Shown here: piece after piece, positions 1 through 8,865 of the stretch
Numbering within the stretch: the first letter of the stretch is position 1
How the letters are laid out: each line of letters begins with the position of its first letter
NCBI GenBank assembly: GCA_910574885.1
Contig: CAJTDD010000004.1
Location: 248,001-312,000, forward strand
Origin: Lachnospiraceae bacterium
Lineage (GTDB): Bacteria > Bacillota > Clostridia > Lachnospirales > Lachnospiraceae
Length of the DNA: 64,000 nt
Reading direction: 5' to 3'
Notes under the pieces: model-generated
The model's database searches: none
What the model was told of the DNA's origin: nothing
Seen by the model: the letters and a program-made list of their open reading frames with translations, nothing else
Program-made: the position numbers and the translations under genes

Positions 1-183
1 CGCCATCACTTCAAAACCAAGGACTGCCAGCCCTCCCCCGTTGAGCAGGATTAATACTCCCATACAAATCCCTATTACGATTGTCGTCTTCTTTCTGGTA
101 AACCGTGACCGGAATAATAAAATAAATACAAAAAGAATATGAAACATAGACCAATATATAGATAAATCCCGACGTATCTCCAT
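1..183 (-). CDS. Membrane protein, N-terminal part (runs off the window)
   Basis: The first 61 codons of a minus-strand gene cut by the window edge. An AGGAGG site lies about 8 bases before the ATG. The visible part starts MEIRRDLSIYW and holds two hydrophobic segments (about residues 10-24 and 34-55) separated by the basic stretch RSRFTRKK. This resembles the membrane-sensor start of some lachnospiral histidine kinases, but no diagnostic motif is visible, so the function is left open. It lies downstream of prfA and is separated from it by a strong terminator. Confidence 0.5.
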   Translation of the reverse strand, partial: MEIRRDLSIYWSMFHILFVFILLFRSRFTRKKTTIVIGICMGVLILLNGGGLAVLGFEVMA

Positions 184-213
184 TTTGTCTTTCCTCCTTG
201 AAGATATACCCTG

Positions 214-257
214 AAAAAAACTGTCACATCCCCGATTTTTTATTGATGATGTGACAG
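214..257 (-). terminator. Intrinsic terminator after prfA
   Basis: The 10-base arms CTGTCACATC and GATGTGACAG form a perfect stem. On the minus strand a run of seven T follows. It lies just after the prfA stop codon and ends the prmC-prfA transcript. Confidence 0.85.
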
Positions 258-285
258 TTACTCTCTAATTACAAAAAATACGCCA

Positions 286-1356
286 TTATTCATTCATATT
301 TGCCAGCTTCGCACTCTGGTCCGCCGCAATACATGCGTCGATAATCTCCTGGATATCCCCGTTCATAATCTTATCCAGCTTATACAGCGTCAGCCCAATC
401 CTGTGGTCTGTCACACGTCCCTGAGGGAAGTTATAGGTACGGATCTTCTCAGAACGGTCCCCCGTCCCAATCTGGCTTTTCCTTGCCTCTGCCTCGGCGT
501 CATGCTGCTTCTGGCACTCAATATCGTATAATTTCGCCCGCAGCAGCGCAAATGCCTTATCCTTGTTCTGCAGCTGGGATTTTTCCGTCTGGCTGTAAAT
601 CACGATTCCTGTGGGATAGTGGGTCAGGCGGACGGCAGAATCGGTCGTGTTTACACACTGACCTCCATTTCCGGACGCACGCATAACGTCAATCCGGATA
701 TCCTTCTCGTCAATCTGGACGTCTACTTCCTCTGCCTCCGGTATCACGGCTACCGTAATGGTCGATGTATGGATACGCCCGCCGGACTCCGTCTCCGGGA
801 CGCGCTGTACCCGGTGTACGCCGGACTCATATTTCATCACGGAATAAGCTCCGCTTCCGTTAATCATGAATGTGACGTTCTTCATGCCGCCGATTCCGAT
901 TTCTTCACATTCCACCAGTTCTACTTTCCAACGCCTGCCCTCTGCATAATGCAGATACATACGGTAAATCTCTGCCGCAAACAGCGCCGCCTCGTCTCCC
1001 CCTGCGCCTGCACGGATCTCCACGATAACGTTCTTGTCGTCGTTGGGGTCTTTGGGAAGCAGCAGGATTTTAAGCTCCCGCTCAAGCTCTTCCACCCTTG
1101 CCTTGGATTCATTCAATTCCTCCTTCGCAAGCTCGCGCATCTCCTCATCCGCTTCCTCCTCCAACATCTGAAGGCTGTCCTCAATCGTCTGTTTACATGC
1201 CTTATATTCCTTGTATGCCTCCACGATTGGAGACAGGTCATTCTGTTCCTTCATCAGTTTCCGGAACCGGTTCTGGTCGCTCGCCACGTCCGGCTCCTGA
1301 AGCTCACTCAAGATTTCCTCCATCCGAATGAGCAAATCCTCTAATCTGTCAAACAT
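286..1356 (-). CDS. prfA: Peptide chain release factor 1
   Basis: Class I release factor that reads UAA and UAG and triggers peptide release on the ribosome. The protein has 356 residues, the usual length. The catalytic GGQ is at residues 231-233 in the context [10 protein letters not shown]. PrmC normally methylates the glutamine of this motif, and its gene lies directly upstream. The start is set at MFDRLEDLL because GGAGGA lies just before it; the frame is open 26 codons further upstream but has no ribosome site there. Confidence 0.97.
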   Translation of the reverse strand: MFDRLEDLLIRMEEILSELQEPDVASDQNRFRKLMKEQNDLSPIVEAYKEYKACKQTIEDSLQMLEEEADEEMRELAKEELNESKARVEELERELKILLLPKDPNDDKNVIVEIRAGAGGDEAALFAAEIYRMYLHYAEGRRWKVELVECEEIGIGGMKNVTFMINGSGAYSVMKYESGVHRVQRVPETESGGRIHTSTITVAVIPEAEEVDVQIDEKDIRIDVMRASGNGGQCVNTTDSAVRLTHYPTGIVIYSQTEKSQLQNKDKAFALLRAKLYDIECQKQHDAEAEARKSQIGTGDRSEKIRTYNFPQGRVTDHRIGLTLYKLDKIMNGDIQEIIDACIAADQSAKLANMNE

Positions 1357-1412
1357 CTTACTTCCTCCTGAAAATATATAATATACAAAATCAAATCCTT
1401 CATCCCGGCCAG

Positions 1413-2336
1413 CTACAAAAAACCGCCCGCACATACACTGCCACCAGTGTAAATGCCCGCCGCCACACGGTCAAGTCCCGACAAATCCTTTTTTACCGTA
1501 ACATCTTCAAACCCATGGCTTTCCATCAATTCCGAAACATCCTTCCCCTGGCCGCAGCCAATCTCGAACAGCAGAATTCCCCCCGTCTTCATATAGGAAA
1601 CGCCATCCTCTATGATTCTTCTGTAAAAATATAAGCCGTCTTCCCCGCCATCCAGCGCTATCCGCGGGTCATGGAGACGCACCTCATCCTGAAGCCCCTC
1701 GATGTCTGCCGTGGGGATATAAGGGGGATTGGAAATGATGACATCATATTTTACCTCTGTCTCCTTGAAACCCTCAAATAAATCCGAACAAATCCATTGC
1801 GCGGCCACTCTCAGACGCTCTCCATTCTTTCTGGCAACCGCCAGGGCATCCTTAGAAATATCGCATCCTTTCCCTTCGGCATCCGGACACATTTTCAGGA
1901 TACTCAGCAGGATACAACCGGAACCGGTACACATATCCAAGACGCGAATCTTTCGTTCTGCAAGAGAAAAACCTTCCGCGTCCTTCGCCTTCCTGCGGAC
2001 CGCCTTCACAGCCTCCTCCACCAGCGTCTCTGTATCCTGCCTCGGGATCAGCACATGCTCATTCACGTAAAAAGGAAATCCCATGAATTCCTGCTCCCCG
2101 GTAATATGTTGGAGAGGAATCCGTTCCTTCCGTCTCCTGATACACTCCTGATACCGCAGAGCCGTCTCCTCTGAAATCGCCCGGTCAGGTTCCCCGTAAT
2201 ACGACGCCCTGCCGATACCCGTGACATATTCCAAGAGATACCAGGCGTCCCTTGCCGCATCTTCAACGCCGGCCTTCTCTAACGCTACGGTTCCTTCCTC
2301 AATGCCCTGCCGCAGTGTGAAAATTCTCTGCTTCAT
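1413..2336 (-). CDS. prmC: Release factor glutamine methyltransferase
   Basis: SAM-dependent enzyme that N5-methylates the GGQ glutamine of release factors. It has 307 residues, with an N-terminal helical PrmC domain, a SAM loop (DMCTGSGCI) and the catalytic NPPY in ISNPPYIPT. The start is set at MKQRIFTL, preceded by GGAGAGGG. The first 38 bases overlap the end of the DUF1385 gene, so the two are probably translationally coupled. prfA, the substrate gene, follows after 56 bases. Confidence 0.96.
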   Translation of the reverse strand: MKQRIFTLRQGIEEGTVALEKAGVEDAARDAWYLLEYVTGIGRASYYGEPDRAISEETALRYQECIRRRKERIPLQHITGEQEFMGFPFYVNEHVLIPRQDTETLVEEAVKAVRRKAKDAEGFSLAERKIRVLDMCTGSGCILLSILKMCPDAEGKGCDISKDALAVARKNGERLRVAAQWICSDLFEGFKETEVKYDVIISNPPYIPTADIEGLQDEVRLHDPRIALDGGEDGLYFYRRIIEDGVSYMKTGGILLFEIGCGQGKDVSELMESHGFEDVTVKKDLSGLDRVAAGIYTGGSVCAGGFL

Positions 2337-3234
2337 ACCCTCTCCAATCAAATACCGCCTCAACCGCCTGGATTGCTACCTCAATCATGCCGTCGTCCGG
2401 CTCTTTGGTCGTAATCTTCTGAATCGCAAGCCCCGGCTTACTGAGCAGGTTCACCAACCCATTCTCACTGCGCCCCGCAAGCTTGAGGAACTCATAGGAA
2501 ATCCCCGCGATCACCGGAAGCAGCGCAATCCGTATGACAATCCTCATCACCGGAGTCTCGGCGCGGACCAGCACAAGCATGATAATACTAATCGCAAGCA
2601 CCAGAAACAAAAAACTGGTCCCGCACCGCTTATGCTGTCTGGAACTAATCCGTACATTCTCCACCGTCAGCGGCAGCCCGTGTTCAATACAGTTAATGCA
2701 CTTGTGCTCCGCACCGTGGTACATAAAAGTCCGCTGGATATCCTTCATCCGGGAAATCAGCAGCACATACAAAATAAAGATTCCAATCCGCACAAATCCT
2801 TCGATTACGGTGCGCACACCGTAAGACGGGATATATTTTTCCAGCAAAGAAGACAGGAAGTAAGGGAGCACCATGAAGATAGCCACTGCCAATACAAGGG
2901 AAAATGCCACCGTCACCCCCATCAGCAGGCTTTCCTTCTTTTCCTGCTTCTCGGCTTCCTTCTCTGTCATCTCCTCCCCTTCTTCTTCCTCGAAAAAACT
3001 GGCGGAATAGGTCAGCGTCTTCATCCCAAGAACCATGGAATCGATAAAGTTAAAGACACCCCGGATGAACGGAATCTCAGTCAGCTTCTTCCATCTGTGG
3101 ACAATGCTCTTATATGTCTCCTTGCTTACAAGGATTTCTCCGTCAGGCTTACGGATTGCCACGGCATAATCATCCTTATGCTTCATCATGATTCCTTCTA
3201 ACACAGCCTGACCGCCTATATTTGATGATTTCAT
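2299..3234 (-). CDS. DUF1385 membrane protein (YqhQ family)
   Basis: Member of the DUF1385/YqhQ family of putative metal-dependent membrane proteins, common in Clostridia and without a proven reaction. It has 311 residues and begins with the family signature IGGQAVLEGIMM. Several membrane segments lie between about residues 80 and 240, and the family's HGAEHK motif is present (YHGAEHKCIN). AAAGGAG precedes the chosen ATG. The gene sits between rpmE and prmC, the common clostridial order. Confidence 0.9.
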   Translation of the reverse strand: MKSSNIGGQAVLEGIMMKHKDDYAVAIRKPDGEILVSKETYKSIVHRWKKLTEIPFIRGVFNFIDSMVLGMKTLTYSASFFEEEEGEEMTEKEAEKQEKKESLLMGVTVAFSLVLAVAIFMVLPYFLSSLLEKYIPSYGVRTVIEGFVRIGIFILYVLLISRMKDIQRTFMYHGAEHKCINCIEHGLPLTVENVRISSRQHKRCGTSFLFLVLAISIIMLVLVRAETPVMRIVIRIALLPVIAGISYEFLKLAGRSENGLVNLLSKPGLAIQKITTKEPDDGMIEVAIQAVEAVFDWRGYEAENFHTAAGH

Positions 3235-3345
3235 AACTATACTACTCCTTTTGAAACATCCGTCATAGCAAAAGACTAGAAATTGATTCCTGGTCCGCGA
3301 CATTGACGAACGCAGCTAAAAGCTATACCTTTCATACATATATAG

Positions 3346-3374
3346 AAAAAGGTTGAGATCATACAACCTCAACC
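3346..3374 (-). terminator. Intrinsic terminator after rpmE
   Basis: The arms GGTTGAG and CTCAACC flank a 10-base loop, and five T follow on the minus strand. It separates rpmE from the DUF1385-prmC-prfA genes. Confidence 0.75.
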
Positions 3375-3388
3375 CGATACCTGCAATC

Positions 3389-3592
3389 TTATTTGCCCAT
3401 TCCGTATTTCTTATTGAACTTATCAACACGACCGCGAGCCTGAGCTGCCTTCTGCTGTCCTGTGTAGAATGGATGGCACTTGGAACAGATTTCTACGTGG
3501 ATATCTTCTTTTGTAGAACCCGTCACAAATGTATTACCACAGTTACAAGTTACAGTTGCCTGATGATATTTTGGATGTATTCCTTCTTTCAT
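3389..3592 (-). CDS. rpmE: 50S ribosomal protein L31
   Basis: Ribosomal protein L31 of 67 residues, starting [10 protein letters not shown]. Two cysteine pairs (CNCG and CSKC) mark it as the zinc-binding type. The ATG at 3592 is preferred over the in-frame GTG at 3601 because GAGGTG lies six bases before it. It has its own terminator, and its promoter appears to overlap the end of rho, giving a leader of about 280 bases that contains a foldback repeat. Confidence 0.96.
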   Translation of the reverse strand: MKEGIHPKYHQATVTCNCGNTFVTGSTKEDIHVEICSKCHPFYTGQQKAAQARGRVDKFNKKYGMGK

Positions 3593-3651
3593 GATTTTCA
3601 CCTCTTCTTTATTACGTCATATACCGCCTGCCAATCCCCTCCGGCGATGTA

Positions 3652-3816
3652 CTAGTGTGCTGACACATTTACATTTCGCCAAATGACTTGCCTGAATTTC
3701 CATCTGCCGCGTTGTCGTCGGTCAACGATGCCACCGCATCGCCTCCCTCCTCCGCCTTGCAGACTGAAAATTCATTCTGCGTCATTTGACTGAAAGTAAA
3801 TGTGTCAGCACACTAG
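3652..3816. repeat. CTAG-ended foldback element, copy 1 (MITE-like)
   Basis: A 165-base non-coding element with perfect 21-base terminal inverted repeats: CTAGTGTGCTGACACATTT at the left and its complement at the right. The complementarity continues imperfectly inward (CAAATGAC paired with GTCATTTG). The core has GC-rich blocks CATCTGCCGCGTTG and CCGCCTTGCAGA that recur in the copy at 27325-27490. No ORF is present. The size, inverted ends and lack of coding suggest a miniature transposable element. CTAG may be the target site, as in some IS5-type elements, but this is inference. Confidence 0.85.
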
Positions 3817-3878
3817 CTGCCATATAGAAATCCCTGCTGTCGGCTATGCATTTCTTACGTTATCTAAACAGCGTTGTT

Positions 3879-3907
3879 ATTGTACCATAAAAACGAAACC
3901 TTGTCTA
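3879..3907 (-). promoter_or_regulatory. Candidate rpmE promoter
   Basis: Minus-strand -35 TAGACA (3902-3907) and -10 TACAAT (3879-3884) with a 17-base spacer. The -35 box overlaps the rho stop codon. Transcription from here would cross foldback copy 1 before reaching rpmE. Confidence 0.6.
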
Positions 3908-5242
3908 GATTATTTTTGTCTTTTTTACCATTTGGATTAACTCTGCATTATTGCGGGTCCTGCTGTACATATTCAGGATATTTTCCACAGCCTCATCCGC
4001 ACGCATGCCGTTTAAAGCGCGGCGCATAGTATCCACGGCCTCTTGTTCCTCCCGGGACAGGAGCAGATCTTCCCTTCTGGTTCCGGACTGAGGAATGTCG
4101 ATTGCCGGGAATACCCGCTTCTCGGATAACTTCCGGTCTAATACCAGTTCCATGTTGCCGGTTCCCTTGAACTCCTCATAGATAACGTCGTCCATCTTGC
4201 TTCCGGTGTTGACGAGAGCCGTTGCCAGGATGGTAAGGCTTCCGCCGCCCCGCATGTTCCGCGCCGCGCCGAAGAACCGTTTCGGCATATGCAGCGCCGC
4301 CGGGTCAAGGCCGCCGGACAGCGTCCTTCCTGACGGCGGGACTGTCAGGTTGTACGCCCTCGCCAGACGCGTGATGCTGTCTAACAGAATCATCACGTCC
4401 TTCTTATGTTCTACCAGACGCTTTGCGCGCTCGATTACCATCTCAGACACACGCTTATGATGCTCTGGTAATTCGTCAAATGTAGAATAAATGACTTCTA
4501 CGTTGTCTCCTTCAATCGTCTCCTTAATATCCGTGACTTCCTCGGGACGCTCGTCAATCAGCAGAATCAGCAGATGAATCTCCGGGTTATTCTTCCGGAC
4601 AGACAACGCCACCTGTTTTAACAGGGTTGTCTTACCTGCCTTGGGCGGGGAAACGATCATACCGCGCTGCCCCTTTCCAATGGGAGACAGCAAGTCCACA
4701 ATCCGCATTGCCGTGCTTGTCTTGCCGCACTCCATCCGAAGCCGTTCATCCGGGAAAATCGGCGTCATATCTTCAAAATTCGTCCTGCGCATCGCCTTCA
4801 TGGGGTCGATGCCGTTAATCTTGGTCAGGTATAATAACGCGCTGAACTTCTCCTGCTGTGTCTTGATTCGTGTATTTCCTTCCAGAATATCCCCAGTCTT
4901 TAAGTTAAATTTACGAATCTGCGACGGCGACACGTACACGTCGTTCTCTCCCGGCAGATAGTTCGCGCTGCGGATAAACCCATATCCGTCCGGCAGCACT
5001 TCCAGGATTCCACATGCCGTGATTCCGCTGTCCAGCCTGTCTATATCATGGACTTCTTTATCTCCTGTATTCGCAGACATCTCTTTCACCTGTTCTCTTG
5101 ACGCCTGTTTCTCCTTCTCGTCCTCTTCTAGCATACGCTCAACCAGCTCTGCTTTCTTCATTGTCGATATTCCTTTTAAACCTCTTGCTTTGGCGAGGTC
5201 TTTGAGTGTAGATAAAGGCAACGATTCATACTTCTCTCTCAT
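3905..5242 (-). CDS. rho: Transcription termination factor Rho
   Basis: Hexameric RNA-dependent ATPase that ends transcription and limits antisense RNA. It has 445 residues. An N-terminal Rho_N helix-extension domain (about 1-45) is followed by a short charged linker. The RNA-binding cold-shock-like fold is at about 75-145 ([13 protein letters not shown]), Walker A ([11 protein letters not shown]) at about 199-209, and Walker B at [21 protein letters not shown] precedes the ATG. rpmE follows directly, a common firmicute pairing. Confidence 0.97.
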   Translation of the reverse strand: MREKYESLPLSTLKDLAKARGLKGISTMKKAELVERMLEEDEKEKQASREQVKEMSANTGDKEVHDIDRLDSGITACGILEVLPDGYGFIRSANYLPGENDVYVSPSQIRKFNLKTGDILEGNTRIKTQQEKFSALLYLTKINGIDPMKAMRRTNFEDMTPIFPDERLRMECGKTSTAMRIVDLLSPIGKGQRGMIVSPPKAGKTTLLKQVALSVRKNNPEIHLLILLIDERPEEVTDIKETIEGDNVEVIYSTFDELPEHHKRVSEMVIERAKRLVEHKKDVMILLDSITRLARAYNLTVPPSGRTLSGGLDPAALHMPKRFFGAARNMRGGGSLTILATALVNTGSKMDDVIYEEFKGTGNMELVLDRKLSEKRVFPAIDIPQSGTRREDLLLSREEQEAVDTMRRALNGMRADEAVENILNMYSRTRNNAELIQMVKKTKII

Positions 5243-5365
5243 TAAATAAATGTCCTTTCATGAATTTTAATTTTCCACCTATACAAATATCTGACATACC
5301 AATATCCATATATTTTTTCCCTGGGATACGAGGGGCCTGAATTGACCCAGCTGGAATTAAATGTT

Positions 5366-5371
5366 ATTATA
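5366..5371 (-). promoter_or_regulatory. Candidate rho -10 box
   Basis: A consensus TATAAT on the minus strand about 125 bases before rho. The -35 region (TTTCAA at 17 bases) is weak. Apart from this and diverging signals for the next gene, 5243-5515 holds nothing I recognise. Confidence 0.4.
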
Positions 5372-5515
5372 CTACATTTATTGGAAATTTGAAAGCCTTT
5401 TTATTGATTTGATGCCGTAAGAATGATATTATAGTAATATCGTTCAGCGGCAAACCGCAAAACGATACTCATCATGAACACATTTCACAGTGTTGAAAAG
5501 GGCGGTTGAGCTGAT

Positions 5516-6439
5516 ATGGCTGTCTTACGGGAAGGAGAACGGTATTATTCCCTGAACCAATACCTGAAACATACCTACGGGGAAAAACTTTATAAGGTCT
5601 CTCTGGATGCGGGGATGACCTGCCCGAACCGGGACGGTACGCTAGGAAGCCGGGGCTGTATCTTTTGCAGCGCGGGCGGGTCGGGGGATTTTGCCGCTGA
5701 CCGTAAGCTTTCTATTACGGCGCAGATTGAACAGGGCAAAGCCCAGGCTGCTGGAAAATATTCCGGGAGTTCTTATATTGCCTATTTTCAGGCCTATACC
5801 AATACCTATGCGCCCGTATCCCGTCTGCGGGAAATATTTTCCGAGGCCATCCGCCGCCCCGATATCCGGATTCTGGATATTGCCACCCGTCCGGACTGCC
5901 TTGGGGCGGATGTGCTGGCTCTGCTGGATGATCTGAACCGGATAAAACCCGTGTGGGTAGAACTGGGATTACAGACCATCCATCCGGATACGGCGGCATT
6001 TATCCGGAGGGGATACGGACTTTCCGTGTTCGAGGAGGCGGTGCGTCATCTGCGCATGCGCGGGATTTTGGTAGTCGTCCATACGATTCTGGGGCTGCCC
6101 GGAGAAAGTATGGATCAACAGCTTGCAACCGTCCGGTACTTGAACACTCTGGACATCCAGGGTGTAAAATTTCAATTACTACATATATTAAAGCATACGG
6201 ATCTTGCCGCCTATTATGAAGAGCATCCCTTTCATCTTCCCAATATGGAGGAATATTTCGAGATGCTTGGCAAGTGTCTGTGTGTCTTGCGGCGTGATAT
6301 CGTGGTACACAGACTGACCGGGGACGGGCCAAAACCGCTCTTAATCGCCCCGCTGTGGACAGGGAATAAACGCCATGTCTTGAACCGCTTACGGGCATAC
6401 TTAAAGGAGCAGGATATCTGGCAGGGAAAGGATGGATGA
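5516..6439 (+). CDS. TIGR01212/YhcC-type radical SAM protein
   Basis: Radical SAM enzyme of the TIGR01212 (YhcC) family, whose substrate is not established. It has 307 residues. The cluster-binding cysteines are at 36, 48 and 51 (CPNRDG, then GCIFC), a spacing typical of this family rather than the usual CxxxCxxC. A family-like VELGLQTIHP segment lies mid-protein. Its stop overlaps the start of the DUF4364 gene by 8 bases, so the two form an operon. The ribosome site (AAGGGCGG) is weak. Confidence 0.9.
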   Translation: MAVLREGERYYSLNQYLKHTYGEKLYKVSLDAGMTCPNRDGTLGSRGCIFCSAGGSGDFAADRKLSITAQIEQGKAQAAGKYSGSSYIAYFQAYTNTYAPVSRLREIFSEAIRRPDIRILDIATRPDCLGADVLALLDDLNRIKPVWVELGLQTIHPDTAAFIRRGYGLSVFEEAVRHLRMRGILVVVHTILGLPGESMDQQLATVRYLNTLDIQGVKFQLLHILKHTDLAAYYEEHPFHLPNMEEYFEMLGKCLCVLRRDIVVHRLTGDGPKPLLIAPLWTGNKRHVLNRLRAYLKEQDIWQGKDG

Positions 6440-6953
6440 TATGGATAAACCGCTGAAACTATATAAACTGATTATTCTGTATATATTGAACCGGGTAGAT
6501 TTTCCGCTGACCAACGCGCAGATTTCAGAATTCATATTAGAGGAAGGGTATACGACTTATTTTAAGCTCCAGCAGGCAATCTCGGAGCTGGTGGAGGCGA
6601 ACCTGATACGGGAAGAGTCTACCCACAACCGGACTTTCTTCCATATTACAGAAGAAGGGACGGAGATTGTCTACTATTTCCACAATGATATTTCACCTGC
6701 CATCCAGCAGGATATTAATGCATTTTTAAAGAAAAAGAAATACGAGCTGAAGAATGAGGTTTCCGTGAAATCGGATTATTACCGGAACCCCAACGGAGAG
6801 TACTCGGTCAAGTGCCAGGTTATTGAGCAGCGGATTCCGTTGATTGACCTGACCGTGACAGCGCCGACGGAAGCCGAGGCAGAGACGATTGCACATAACT
6901 GGACGAAGAAGAACCAGGAGATTTATGCGCTCATTATGTCGAAACTTTTGTAG
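6432..6953 (+). CDS. DUF4364 winged-helix protein
   Basis: A 173-residue member of the DUF4364 family, widespread in Clostridia. The N-terminal 80 residues read as a winged helix (ILNRVDFPLTNAQISEFI, then FFHITEEG at the wing), and an alpha/beta domain follows. It is likely a DNA-binding regulator with unknown targets. It overlaps the radical SAM gene upstream. A GCCGGC repeat pair follows at about 6962-6987 but has no T run. Confidence 0.88.
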   Translation: MDDMDKPLKLYKLIILYILNRVDFPLTNAQISEFILEEGYTTYFKLQQAISELVEANLIREESTHNRTFFHITEEGTEIVYYFHNDISPAIQQDINAFLKKKKYELKNEVSVKSDYYRNPNGEYSVKCQVIEQRIPLIDLTVTAPTEAEAETIAHNWTKKNQEIYALIMSKLL

Positions 6954-7037
6954 AAGATACGGCCGGCTTTCCGGATGATGCCGGCTGCGTGCTTCTTATG
7001 GCTGAATAAATTAATTTATTTAGGAGAAATCATATCT

Positions 7038-7589
7038 ATGAAGGCAAAAAAATTAGGTGAATTATATGTCAGTTTTTTTAAAATCGGCGGGCTGACCTTT
7101 GGAGGCGGTCTTGCTATGCTTCCTATGCTCCAGCGTGAGGTCGTACAGAAATATGGCTGGTGTACGGAAGAGGAGCTTCTGGACATCTATGCCATCGGGC
7201 AGTGTACGCCCGGAATCATTGCGGTGAACACCGCCACATATGTAGGGTTCCAACAGGCAGGGTTTCTGGGCAGCGTTGCCGGTACTCTAGGGATGGTGTC
7301 TCCGTCCCTGATTATTATCTGTCTGGTTGCGTCTATCCTACAGAATTTTATCTATATGCCGGTGGTACTCCATGCATTGGCGGGAATACGGATCGTAGTC
7401 TGTGCGTTGATGCTGAATACGGTGTTTACGATGATGAAAAAGGGGATTGTGGACAAACTGGGAGCCGTGGTATTTCTCATTGCGTTCTTATTGGCCTGCT
7501 TTACTCCGGTTCCTACGGCTGTGGTCATCGTACTTTCCGGCGTCACGGGAATGATTGCGAAACGTATGGAAAGGAGGCATTCCGCATGA
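7038..7589 (+). CDS. Chromate transporter, first half-size subunit
   Basis: Short-chain CHR family membrane protein of 183 residues, one half of a split chromate/anion transporter. Signatures are FFKIGGLTFGGGLAMLP near the N-terminus and the IGQCTPGIIAVNTATYVG loop. About five to six membrane segments are visible. The start is set at MKAKKLGEL, with AGGAG before it; the frame is open upstream without a ribosome site. The stop overlaps the ATG of the second subunit (ATGA). Confidence 0.92.
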   Translation: MKAKKLGELYVSFFKIGGLTFGGGLAMLPMLQREVVQKYGWCTEEELLDIYAIGQCTPGIIAVNTATYVGFQQAGFLGSVAGTLGMVSPSLIIICLVASILQNFIYMPVVLHALAGIRIVVCALMLNTVFTMMKKGIVDKLGAVVFLIAFLLACFTPVPTAVVIVLSGVTGMIAKRMERRHSA

Positions 7590-8140
7590 TTTATCTGATT
7601 CTGGCATATGAGTTTTTTAAGATTGGGCTGTTTTCCATTGGGGGAGGCATGGCTACCCTGCCCTTCTTGATGGATTTGACGAATAAATATGACTGGTTTA
7701 CCGTAAGCGAGCTTACGAATATGGTGGCAATCAGCGAGAGCACGCCTGGACCTGTGGGCATTAATATGGCGACTTATGCGGGGTATAACGCTGCCGGCGT
7801 CCTTGGGGCTGTTGTGGCTACGCTGGCGCTCACGGCTCCTGCCTGGATTATTATTATAGTGATTGCGAAGTTTCTTGAGAATTTCAGTGAGAATACCAAT
7901 GTGAAGGCTGCATTCTATGGGATTCGCCCGGCGGTGGCCGCCTTGATTGGGTATGCAGTGTGGGAATTGCTGAAAATTGCGGTTGTTTCCGTCGAGAATG
8001 GAAAAGTGGATGTGAATGTGATCAATGTAGTGGTATGCGCGGCGGCTTTTGGGTTGCTGCAGGTGAAGAAGCTCGGGAAACTGCATCCCCTGGTCTGGAT
8101 TGCGGCGGGGGCTTGTGTGGGGATTGTGCTGCAGATGTAG
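7586..8140 (+). CDS. Chromate transporter, second half-size subunit
   Basis: The partner half of the CHR transporter, 184 residues, with the same signatures: FFKIGLFSIGGGMATLPFL and AISESTPGPVGINMATY. The start codon lies inside the stop of the first subunit, with AAAGGAGG upstream, so the two are translationally coupled and probably assemble as a heterodimer with inverted topology, as known for short CHR pairs. True substrates of clostridial members are uncertain. A strong terminator follows. Confidence 0.92.
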   Translation: MIYLILAYEFFKIGLFSIGGGMATLPFLMDLTNKYDWFTVSELTNMVAISESTPGPVGINMATYAGYNAAGVLGAVVATLALTAPAWIIIIVIAKFLENFSENTNVKAAFYGIRPAVAALIGYAVWELLKIAVVSVENGKVDVNVINVVVCAAAFGLLQVKKLGKLHPLVWIAAGACVGIVLQM

Positions 8141-8154
8141 GGTTTGGCAGCCGA

Positions 8155-8210
8155 GACTGTTGCAAAATGCAGAAATTATACAATGCTATTTTGCAACAGT
8201 CCCATTTTTT
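8155..8210 (+). terminator. Intrinsic terminator after the chromate transporter
   Basis: Fourteen-base arms (GACTGTTGCAAAAT and ATTTTGCAACAGTC) with a 19-base loop, then CCATTTTTT. It lies between two convergent genes and may serve both. Confidence 0.85.
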
Positions 8211-8212
8211 CA

Positions 8213-8830
8213 TCAATAATTATATTTGAATACTTTTTCTCCATTTCCCTCGACATCTAACTGAATCTTCTCATGGAAGAAACTTATCTCTTTGGAATCT
8301 AATTCTAATATAACAATATTCTCCTTCCATTCCTTGTAAGCCGCTGCTTCTGTTGCAGAATTTGCTGCCCGCATTGCCGTAGGCGAGTATGGCGCATTCC
8401 TTAACTTCCAATCATTACGGTACGCCGTTTCCAGTACGATTCCATCAATCTCCATATTCAAAAATGCAGCTAATGCCCTTGCATTCATGACTCCATATTT
8501 GAACTGATTTTTGATTTTCTTCCATTTATCGTATTTGATACTTTTCTTGAACTCTAAAATATGCAGCTGCCACTTCTCATTGTTAACATGTCTTATAAAA
8601 ATAAATTTATCCGCGCATTGACAGGCCTTTTTATTCGCATCCAAATAGGGCAGAGTTCTTTTTTCCGGAAAATGAAAAACAACCGCCTCATCCTCAAACT
8701 TACTTCTCAGAGTTGCCGCACCTTCCGATTCCTCCTCAATAATTGAAATAACTTCATCCCGCTCTGACACAATCGTATATTCGCCTGTCCGAAACAAATC
8801 CAGATTCCGTTTTAGATATTCAGGAATCAT
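8213..8830 (-). CDS. Unknown protein, possible PD-(D/E)XK nuclease paired with an ATPase
   Basis: A 205-residue protein of no family I recognise. The middle has the layout of a PD-(D/E)XK core: Asp74 in CADKFIF, then Glu93 and Lys95 in HILEFKKS at the end of a hydrophobic strand, followed by a basic helix (KWKKIKNQFKYG). That is an inference from pattern alone. It follows the ATPase gene by 35 bases in the same direction and is probably co-transcribed. Such ATPase-plus-effector pairs are a common form of phage-defence system. Base composition is more AT-rich than the flanking housekeeping genes. Confidence 0.6.
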   Translation of the reverse strand: MIPEYLKRNLDLFRTGEYTIVSERDEVISIIEEESEGAATLRSKFEDEAVVFHFPEKRTLPYLDANKKACQCADKFIFIRHVNNEKWQLHILEFKKSIKYDKWKKIKNQFKYGVMNARALAAFLNMEIDGIVLETAYRNDWKLRNAPYSPTAMRAANSATEAAAYKEWKENIVILELDSKEISFFHEKIQLDVEGNGEKVFKYNY

Positions 8831-8865
8831 CTGTATATTCCCCCTGTCAAATAATCCCTATTTTC

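Noticed and set aside
619..1344. Long plus-strand ORF opposite prfA
   Set aside because: It is the antisense shadow of prfA, with no ribosome site and no recognisable protein pattern.
6960..6990. Terminator after the DUF4364 gene
   Set aside because: A GCCGGC inverted pair is present but no T run follows.
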